Below, piece by piece: positions 36,701 through 43,600 of a stretch of DNA of 64,000 bases. The stretch covers positions 1,488,001 through 1,552,000 of the forward strand of contig JACKDP010000001.1 of NCBI GenBank assembly GCA_020633435.1, given 5' to 3'. The notes under the pieces are model-generated. The model worked only from the letters and a program-made list of their open reading frames with translations. It was not told where the DNA came from and did no database searches. The stretch comes from Myxococcales bacterium. GTDB lineage: Bacteria; Myxococcota_A; Bradymonadia; UBA7976; UBA1532. How positions within the stretch are numbered: position 1 is the first letter of the stretch; every line of letters starts with the position of its first letter. Both the position numbers and the translations under genes were made by a program.

Positions 36701-39260
36701 CATCGCAGGGCGTCCGGTCGGCCGCCCGCGCCAGCCGCAGCTCCGTCAGCCGACCCTGGGCGTCGTGGCGGGCCACGACCTCGCGGCCGGCGGCGTCGAC
36801 GAAGCCAGCGAGGCGATCCCGCTCCCAGCCGATGTGCAGGGCGCCGGAGGCGGTGCGCACCTCCACGAGCCGCGCCCGCTTGCCCACCGGCGGGCGGTAG
36901 CTCGCCGACGTCCCCTGCTCGCCGCCGCTGAAGCGGAAGACGCGCTCGACCTCCTGGGCGTCCCGGACGACGTACGTTCGCCCGTCGACCCGGGTCAGGC
37001 GCAGGCACTCGGCCGGGTGGAAGTCGCTGTCGCCGTCGACAACCGGCAGCTCGAAGCCGAAGAACCGGCCTTCGTGGTCCCGCAGCGCCAGCGTCACCGC
37101 GCCGTCGGTCGTCTCATCGACCAGCAGGGCCTCGTCGAAGACGTGCCGCCAGCCGGGGCCGTGGGCCGACGCGTCACCGTGCAGCTCGGTGGCGCGGCTG
37201 TTGTAGAAGCGCTGGAAGGCCACGTCCTGGGCCGAGAAGAGCTGGAAGTCGGTCTGCCGGGTGAAGACGGTGCCGCTGACCACATCGACGGGGTGGCCGC
37301 GGGCGATGCAGTTGTTGCCGCCCACGAAGTCGTTGACCCGCTGCGCCGCGTTCTGCAGGCGGGGGCTGTTGCTGTTCGAGATGCGCCGCGCGACGGCGTT
37401 GCCCCCGCGCCGCAGCCCCGCCTGGAACCCCGCCGTCGCCGCCCCCTGGACCATCCCCCACGCCAGCGCGCCCAGGAAGTCCCCGATGCTCATCCCCGTG
37501 AGAACATTGGAGAATCCCATCGCCATCGCGTTCGGCACCACCGGGATGTCCGAGCACGAGTTGCACCCCAGCGGGATCATCAGCCCCAGCGGCGCGTCGC
37601 AGACCGACACCGTCGGCGAGGCGATGGACACGCTCGCGTTCGCGATGGGCAGGGGCAGCAGGCTGGCCAGGAACCCCAGGAACGCCTGCCCCGACGAGAA
37701 CATCGGGAAGATGCGCGTGAACGCGAACTGGCCCTGGCCGCTGGCCGAGACGGAGTACGTCTTGCCCGCGCTCGTGACGGACCCCGCGTTCACGTTCGCG
37801 TGGCTCGACCCCACGAAGTCCGCCACGAACCCGCGCTGGAACACCGGGTTGCCCGACGCCGACGCCAGCGCCAGCACCTTCCCCCGCGCCATCTCCAGCA
37901 TCGCGTTGAAGGGCGCCGTCATGAGCGCCATGATCGCCGCGGTGATCATCGGCCGGTGGCTGATGGGCGGCCACAGCCACGGCAGCGGCGGCATGTGGAA
38001 CCCCAGCGCCGTCGCCCCCGCGCCCGCCGCGGGCATGAAGTTGATGAGGACCGTCGCCTTGAAGTCGATGAGGATGGGCCCCATGAACGGCGTCGGGAAC
38101 AGGGGAATCGGCGGAAGCGGCGGGACGAGGGGCGCCGGCAGCGTCGTGTGAAAGTCGAGCCCCATGATGGGGTCGAGCAGCTTCGTCGCCGGGAACGTCA
38201 GGGCGTTCGGGTTCAGCAGCAGCAGCCCGCCCAGCCAGGCCGACAGCGCCGCCTTCCCGCCGCTCGCGTCCTTCGCCACCACCATCGAGCCGGCCTTGGC
38301 GTTCACCAGCCCGCCCATGACCGTCACGGGCCCGCCGTTGAACAGGAACCCGCCCTTCGCGGACGACATCGCCGAGCCCGCCAGCAGCGTGAACGTCCCC
38401 GACAGCTCGCCGGCCATGTTCACCGTCATGAACCCATCGGTCTGGACGGTCTGCGACCCCACCGTCCGCACCACCGGCCCCTGCTGGACCTCGCCCCACT
38501 CCCCGATCTCGGTGCTGATCTGGCCCTGGTTCATGACCATCGCGCCCGCCGAGACCCCCACGTCGCTCTTCGTCGTCGTGGCGAGCTGGGGCGCCGTGAT
38601 GGTCATGGCCGAGCCGGCCAGCTCGATGAAGTTGCCGGCGCTCACGTTCACCGTGCGCGCGCTGCCCACGGTGACCGTGTGGGTCGTCCCCACCTCCAGC
38701 GTGCGCCCCTGGCTCGTCGTCATCGTCAGGTCGACGCAGACGATCTTCACCAGGCCCTTCGGCGCCCGGATGTTGATGGTCCCGGTCTTCGCCTCGGTGG
38801 TGATGGTGTCCGCGGCGGTGTCGAACACCATGGAATTATTGGTAGAACTGTCGACCAGCCGGATCTTCTCGGCCCCGTCGGAGTCGAGGAACTCCAGGTC
38901 GTGGCCGGCCCGGCTGCGGAACCACTTGTGGTCGTTGGCGCCGTCGGGGTTGCCCGGCCCGGGCACGGCGTGCTCGCCGTTCCAGACGGCGCCGAGGACG
39001 TAGGGGTGGTTGGGGTCGCCCCCCTCGAACGCGACGAGCACCTCGTCGCCGATCTCGGGCACGAACATCGTCCCGCGGGAGTTGCCGGCGTACCACCCCG
39101 CGACGCGCGCCCAGTGCGACTCGATGGCCGCGTCGGGGCCGTCCAGCCAGGGCAGCCGCACCTTCACGCGGCCCCACTGCTGCGGATCGCTGATGTTGGT
39201 GACGACGCCCACGGCGACGCCGCGAATCCGGCGGCCGCCGCCGCCCGCGCGCTCGTTCAT
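33795..39260 (-). CDS. Polymorphic Rhs toxin 1 with gpV/VgrG-type spike
   Basis: A 1,821-residue multidomain effector. Residues 1-105 form the OB fold of phage gpV or VgrG (GVVTNISDPQQWGRVKVRLP, VPEIGDEVLVAFEGGDPNHP). Residues 105-330 have the repetitive pattern of a gp5-like beta-helix needle. Hydrophobic segments follow (ITAAIMALMTAPFNAML, GALAWGMVQGAATAGF). Residues 654-1678 are Rhs/YD repeats (RYDARGRLAHDVDRNGY) closed by the autoproteolysis-type motif DPLGL (ends at 1678). A 143-residue C-terminal toxin of unrecognised family follows. There is no gp27-like N-terminal VgrG domain. ATG 39260 is chosen to match its paralogue. It is secreted presumably by a contractile system (T6SS or related) not encoded in this window. 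Confidence 0.88.
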   Translation of the reverse strand: MNERAGGGGRRIRGVAVGVVTNISDPQQWGRVKVRLPWLDGPDAAIESHWARVAGWYAGNSRGTMFVPEIGDEVLVAFEGGDPNHPYVLGAVWNGEHAVPGPGNPDGANDHKWFRSRAGHDLEFLDSDGAEKIRLVDSSTNNSMVFDTAADTITTEAKTGTINIRAPKGLVKIVCVDLTMTTSQGRTLEVGTTHTVTVGSARTVNVSAGNFIELAGSAMTITAPQLATTTKSDVGVSAGAMVMNQGQISTEIGEWGEVQQGPVVRTVGSQTVQTDGFMTVNMAGELSGTFTLLAGSAMSSAKGGFLFNGGPVTVMGGLVNAKAGSMVVAKDASGGKAALSAWLGGLLLLNPNALTFPATKLLDPIMGLDFHTTLPAPLVPPLPPIPLFPTPFMGPILIDFKATVLINFMPAAGAGATALGFHMPPLPWLWPPISHRPMITAAIMALMTAPFNAMLEMARGKVLALASASGNPVFQRGFVADFVGSSHANVNAGSVTSAGKTYSVSASGQGQFAFTRIFPMFSSGQAFLGFLASLLPLPIANASVSIASPTVSVCDAPLGLMIPLGCNSCSDIPVVPNAMAMGFSNVLTGMSIGDFLGALAWGMVQGAATAGFQAGLRRGGNAVARRISNSNSPRLQNAAQRVNDFVGGNNCIARGHPVDVVSGTVFTRQTDFQLFSAQDVAFQRFYNSRATELHGDASAHGPGWRHVFDEALLVDETTDGAVTLALRDHEGRFFGFELPVVDGDSDFHPAECLRLTRVDGRTYVVRDAQEVERVFRFSGGEQGTSASYRPPVGKRARLVEVRTASGALHIGWERDRLAGFVDAAGREVVARHDAQGRLTELRLARAADRTPCDVFLAAYEYTAEGRLAAHIDRARNRRRFRYDARGRLAHDVDRNGYGFHFHYDALDRCTHTYGDDNAFWCAFDYQPSSTAVTDGAGAVTRYQYDAESRVVSTLDAEGGVSQQAWTAEGWLASRTDANGHTSAWTWDAEGRLATVTDPGGGVVSQAYDAGGRLVAMTDPTGRVWTCERDARGQVVRSRSPAGRVRTLTRDDDGRVVEVEEGADRWSRLWSHGLVSAETFPDGVRADYRYDLFGRLIGERLVATDGAVRETTWTRDPEGYITAIDGPGGRRERYTYAPEGQPVRLTVGSRTATRRHVGPGFLAEHVDPLGRATKLSYDGDFRVMSIEQPGGRLWRYGRDRLGRVVRMRTPDGLAVHYLHDPGGNVIQERRPGGRIQRFFDANGRMTKAAFGPGEEVRLTYDTAGRITSVQAGDDAPVKRAYDADGLLITEVQGEDALRWRRDARGRIVGRRSTWGARTAQGYARDALARLEDPAGGQHAFEVDAWGRRASWRQAAGGTRTRAWDERDRLVEDRLALPGGGVATDRRLFWSDDDAISAVDERRPGGRRRESFRHDAAGRLVGWRVDDHDERSRRYDAADNLVADTDGTVRTYAGDRLQADDGGRRYHYDRRGRVTRISGPEGTTRLGYDARDRLVRVLLPDDRLVVHHHDAVGRRLETLAEQADGATTTERFVWEGAQLARRVVGGQAEAREEDYIFDPEAIATPLLRQVAVAGKPKRIEYFQTDQRGAVVQVHDGLGGIVWAAEREASGRAASPADLAQPLGLAGQVVDAATGFAHHRYRVFDPGAGRFLTPDPLGLEGGDNAYGYPTDPVRLADPLGLQGCGDGDTAFSNRVRVQLQRGHTHIANAVVESNRPITAVQVERAMHQMGSSLGGGRGTEHTIPLGDGGRIRVEVHENGYGGATPRAHGAAAQMSQTIRERVVPTGGVSEGGNPRWGREMLHGAGNGIRLDFENLAGHNLQSNR
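37302..39260 (-). repeat. Duplicated delivery module, copy 1
   Basis: Codons 1-653 of toxin 1 encode the same protein sequence as codons 1-653 of toxin 2 at a constant offset of 6,884 bases with no indels. The differences I see are synonymous third-base changes, for example near 38046 versus 44930. Confidence 0.85.
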
Positions 39261-39359
39261 GGGGGGCATTGTGCCGGGACGCCGGCCCGTCCGCCACGCG
39301 AAGTGGCGGCGTCGGCGGGTCAGGCCGCTCGTCGCTCGGCGGGTCGCGCCGCCCGCCGA

Positions 39360-39728
39360 TCAGCGCCGGCCGGGAGGCCGGGCCAGCACGCCGCTGAGCA
39401 GGTAGAGCTCGCCGGACGCGGCGAGCTGCCGATGGGCGGCCACCACGCGCTCGGCGGGCGCCAGGACGTCGAGGTCGTCGACGAACCCCGCGTACCAGAA
39501 GAGGATCGGAAGATCCCGGGTGGCGTGGAGCCAGGCGCCCAGCGGGGTTCCCCGCAGGTCAGCCCCGGCGTGGACGGCGGCGGCCGCCGCCCGGCAGGCC
39601 GCCTCCAGATCGAGGGCGCCGATCCGCTCGACGACCCGCCAGCCGGCCTCGGGCAGCCCATGCGCCGCCAGCGCGGCCCGAGCCACCCGGTCATCGGGGG
39701 CGAGGGGGCGCGTGCCGAGCTGGCTCAC
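39360..39728 (-). CDS. Small hypothetical protein in immunity cluster
   Basis: A frame of 122 residues from GTG 39728 (six bases after the decayed immunity gene) to the stop at 39360. It is helical and Ala-rich with a hydrophobic central motif (DLPILFWYAGFVDDLDVL) and no signal peptide. Codon bias supports it weakly, and overlapping frames exist on the same strand. Its placement among immunity-like genes suggests another immunity or orphan cassette gene, but I do not recognise it. Confidence 0.45.
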   Translation of the reverse strand: MSQLGTRPLAPDDRVARAALAAHGLPEAGWRVVERIGALDLEAACRAAAAAVHAGADLRGTPLGAWLHATRDLPILFWYAGFVDDLDVLAPAERVVAAHRQLAASGELYLLSGVLARPPGRR

Positions 39729-39733
39729 GGCCG

Positions 39734-39916
39734 TCAGGCTCGCGGGTCGTCGCAAAACAGCTCGGCGTAGCGGACCACCGCGCCGCGGACGTGGAACGGC
39801 GACCGCCGGGCTCGCGGGGGCCGTGAAGTCCGGCGCGAGATCGAGGTACCAGGCGTCATCCGCGTGGAGCAGCGGGCGCGGAAGCCGGCCAGATCAGCGG
39901 GCGAGAGGAGCGTCAC
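39734..39916 (-). pseudogene. Decayed copy of the toxin 2 immunity gene
   Basis: GTG 39916 overlaps the stop of the upstream gene. The frame starts with LLSPADLAGFRAR and ends with FHVRGAVVRYAEL, matching both ends of the intact gene at 40239-40637 (PLQPADLASFRAR and FHVRGAVVRYAEL). The middle has lost 196 bases at a CGC microhomology and another 11 bases between CGGTCG repeats. The two losses together keep the ends in frame, but the part between them is read out of frame, so the product is very unlikely to be functional. Confidence 0.75.
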
Positions 39917-40215
39917 CCCCGTGGTCCGCGGCGGATGACCGGGGTATAGGGCCGGGGTGGCGCCTCCGGCAGGCGGCTGTGGTCCACCGGCTCGACCGTC
40001 CGCCACCAGTACTCCGACCAGGCCTCGGGCTGCGCCAGCTCCCAGAGCTTCACGAGGCCGAGCAGCCCCACCGGCGACTCGGCCATGAAGTCCCAGCCGT
40101 CGCGCTCAGCGCAGAACAGGTCGGCCTGCTTGTCGTGCCAGACCTGGAAGCCGAGTCGCTCCAGGTGCGCGAGGGCGATGCCATAGACGTTGGTGTACTC
40201 GCTGAGCGCGGGCAT
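39913..40215 (-). CDS. Small immunity-like protein
   Basis: A 100-residue soluble protein (LERLGFQVWHDKQADLFCAE, RDGWDFMAESPVGLLGLVKL). The Trp/Asp-rich pattern around ERDGWDF with a following LLGLV helix resembles small conserved proteins that accompany polymorphic toxins in myxobacteria. It lies 23 bases after the putative immunity gene of toxin 2 and is probably part of the same transcript. The role is inferred from context. Confidence 0.6.
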   Translation of the reverse strand: MPALSEYTNVYGIALAHLERLGFQVWHDKQADLFCAERDGWDFMAESPVGLLGLVKLWELAQPEAWSEYWWRTVEPVDHSRLPEAPPRPYTPVIRRGPRG

Positions 40216-40238
40216 GAGCCCTCCGGATCAGAGCAGGG

Positions 40239-40637
40239 TCAGGCCCGCGGGTAGTCGTAGGGCAGCTCGGCGTAGCGGACCACCGCGCCGCGGACGTGGA
40301 ACGGCGACCGGCTGACGACCGCCGGGCTCGCGGGGGCCGCGAAGTCGGGCGCGAGATCGAGGTACCAGGCGTCATCCGCGTGGAGCAGCGAGAAGCCGTC
40401 CGAGAGGACTTGCCAGCAGCTCTGCGGGGTGTGGATCGCGGCCCAGTGGTCCACGCCCGAGACCTCGATGGCCAGGTTCACCCAGACTCCATCCGGGCGG
40501 CGGACGGCCAGGACCACCCGCGCCCGAAAGTGGGGAAAATCATAAGAGAAATCGCGGATCAAGCCGTCACCGCCGTCGCCGAAGCGGGCGCGAAAGCTGG
40601 CCAGATCCGCCGGCTGGAGGGGAGTGAGCTCAGTCAT
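40239..40637 (-). CDS. Putative immunity protein for Rhs toxin 2
   Basis: A 132-residue cytoplasmic protein with no signal peptide (ADLASFRARFGDGG, VNLAIEVSGVDHWA, ADDAWYLDLAPDF). Its ATG overlaps the stop of toxin 2 by four bases, the standard arrangement of a cognate immunity gene. A degraded second copy lies 0.3 kb downstream, as expected for immunity cassettes that duplicate and decay. The biochemical role is inferred from position. Confidence 0.68.
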   Translation of the reverse strand: MTELTPLQPADLASFRARFGDGGDGLIRDFSYDFPHFRARVVLAVRRPDGVWVNLAIEVSGVDHWAAIHTPQSCWQVLSDGFSLLHADDAWYLDLAPDFAAPASPAVVSRSPFHVRGAVVRYAELPYDYPRA

Positions 40638-43600
40638 GTGCCGATGGGGACCTGTGGGCTGGAGCCGGGCGGGATCTGGCTCCAGCCGGCTGGGACGGTG
40701 CTGTGGTGGTAGTGGGGGGCGCCGGCGCCGTGCCCGACCCAGGGCTGGCCAGGCGGGAACGTGTGGTAGTGGCCCGACGGGATGCCGTGGTTCTTGAAGT
40801 CGACGTGGCCAACCACGGCGCCGTTGCCGTCGTAGATGGCGTTCTGGCCCACGACGCCGCCGCGGTCATGGGAGTACACGGAGCTGGCCGGCGCGCCGTT
40901 GAGGGGCGGCTTGTCGCTGCCGCTGAAGTGGTGCAGCCCGTTCTGGGTCCCGTGGTACTCCCAGCCGGCCGGCGCTGTCCGCGTCGCGCGCCAGGCGGCC
41001 GCCGCGTCCTGGCGCGAGCTGAACATGCCCGCCGTCTCGTGCTGGAACTGGTTCCACGACAGGTTGCAGGCGATGAGCCCCAGCGGGTCGGCCCACGCCA
41101 CCGGGTCCGTGGGGTAGCCGTAGGCGTTGGGCCCGCCCTGAATCCCCAGTGGATCCGGGGAGATGAAGCGCGCGGCCTGGGGGTCGTAGACGCGGAACCG
41201 GTGGTGGCCGAGGTCGGTGGCCTCGTCGTGGAGCTGGCCCAGGAGCCGCAGCGGCTGGTGGGCCAGCTCGGCGTCGTCGGCCTCCAGGTGCTGCAGGCGG
41301 CCGTAGGGATCGTAGGTGGCGGCCCAGAGGGCGCGGCCGTCGGCGTCGCTCAGCCGGGTGACGGCGCCGCGCTGGTCCGTGCTGTAGAACTGGGTGCGCG
41401 GGGTGGGATCGTCGCCGCCGCGCACGACGCGGAAGAGCGGGACGTGGGCGCGCTCCGGGTCGTAGGTGTAGTGCTCGTCGCGCAGGACCTCGCCGGTGGC
41501 GGGGCGGGCGACGACGCGGCGGGCGAGGTGGTCGCCGTCCCAGTGGAACGCCTCGGCGGTGACGCCGCCGTCGGGCTGCTCGGCCAGCGTCTCCACCCGG
41601 CGGCCGAGGGCGTCGTAGCGGTGGTGCACGACGCGGTCGTCGGCGGTGTGCACCCGCACGAGCCGGTCGCGGTCGTCGAACCAGAGCCGCTGCGTCCCCT
41701 CGGGGCCCTGCCGCGCGACCAGGCGGCCGCCGCGGTCGTGCCGGAAGCGGTGGCCGGCGCTGTCCGCGACGAGGCGGTCCCCCACGAACTCGCGGGTGGT
41801 CTCGCCATCGGCCACCAGGTTGTCGGCGTCGTCGTACCGGAACGCCGTGGGCGCCCCGTCGTTGACGGCCTGGCCGACGAGCCGGCCCGTGGCGTCGTAG
41901 CGGAGCTGCTGGCGCTGCCGCCCGGCCGCCGTGCGGACGTCCGCCTCGGTGACGGTGTCGTCGTCGCTCCAGACCAGCCGGCGATCCACCGCGATGGCCC
42001 CGCCGGGGACCGCCAGCGCGTCGCCGACCAGGCGGTCGAGGGCGTCGAACGACAGGCGCTGCTCGCCGCCGCCGGGCTGCCGCCAGGTGTCGCGCCGGCC
42101 CCAGGCGTCGTGGTCGAAGCCGTGCTCGCCGCCCAGGGGATCCACCAGGCCTTGCAGGCCGGCGTCGCCCCAGCGGAGGTGCTCGCGGGTGCCCCAGCTC
42201 GTCGTCCGGCGGGTCGGCCGGCCGAGGGCGTCGTAGCGCCAGCGCAGCACGCCGTCGCCCTGGACCTCGGTGGCCAGGCGGCCGTCGGCGTCGTACGTGC
42301 GGTCGACGGGGCGGTCGTCCTCGCCGGCCAGCCCGCGGCCCTCCACCCGCACCAGGCGGCCCAGGGCGTCGTAGCGCAGGCGCGTCTCGCTGCCGTGCCC
42401 CCAGGCGACCTTCGTCACCCGCCCGGCGGCGTCGTACTGGCGCTTGATGGTCCGATCATCCCGGATCTCTTCGAGAATCCGGCCGGCCGGGTCGTAGGTG
42501 TAGCCGACGCGCAGGCCGTCGGGGGTGCGCAGGGTGGTGACGCGGCCCAGGCGGTCGCGCAGGTAGCGCCAGGTGCGGCCGCCGGGCTGGTGGATGGCGA
42601 GGACGTTGTGGTGGGCGTCCCAGTCCACCTTCGTGGTGCGGCCGAGGGGGTCGGTGTGGCTGTGCAGGCGCCCCCAGCCGCCGTAGGTGCGGGTGGCCTT
42701 GCGGCCGCCAGCGACGAGGACGACGGGCTGGCCTTCGGGCAGCAGGGTGTAGCGCTCGCGGTGGCCGGCGGGGCCGTCGAGGGCGGTGATGCGGCCCTCG
42801 GCGTCGCGCTCCAGCTTGCGGGTGCGCGTCTCGCCGGCGGGGTTGAGCTCCTCGACGGCGGTGACGTGGCCGAGGGCGTCGTAGGTGTAGCGGACGCGCA
42901 CGCCATCGGGGCGGGCGTCCTGGGCGACGAGGCCGTCGGGCGTCCACGTGCGCTGCCAGACGGCGCCGCTGGCGTCGACGACGGCGGTGACGCGGCCGGC
43001 GGCGTCGCGCTCGAAGCGGGCGCGGTGGCCGAGGGGGGTGACGGCGGCGGCCACGCGGCCGGCCGTGCGCTCCAGCCGCCAGGGGTTGCCGAGGGCGTCG
43101 GTCTGCACGACGCCGCCATCATCCGCGTAGGCCCACGCCGTCCTGGCGCCGTCGGGGGCCACGCTCGCGACCACCCGGCCCCGCTCGTCGTAGGCCGTCT
43201 CGGTGGTCGCGCCGGCGGCGTCCGTCTCGGCCGCCTTCCAGCCCTCGGGCGTATAGGCGATGGTCTTCACCCCGCCCAGCGCGTCGATGATGCTCGTGAC
43301 CCGGCTGTCCTCGTCGTAGCCGTACCGCGTCACGCCGCCGAAGCCATCGGTGACGCGCGTGACGCTGCCGTCGTAGGCGAACGCGCACCAGTAGGCGTTG
43401 TCGTCGCCGTAGGTGTGGGTGCAGCGGTCCAGCTCGTCGTAGTGGAAGTGGAAGCTGTAGCCGTTGCGGTCGGTCTCGCGGACGAGCCGGCCGGCCTTGT
43501 CGTAGCGGTACCAGCGCGGGTTGCGGTTGCGGTCGATGTGGGCGATGAGCCGGCCGTCGCCGTCGTAGCGGTAGGTGGCCAGGTGGATGTCGCAGTCGCG

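Noticed and set aside
39320..39694. Alternative 124-codon frame in the immunity cluster
   Set aside because: It is Arg/Ser/Pro-rich and overlaps the better-composed frame 39360-39728.
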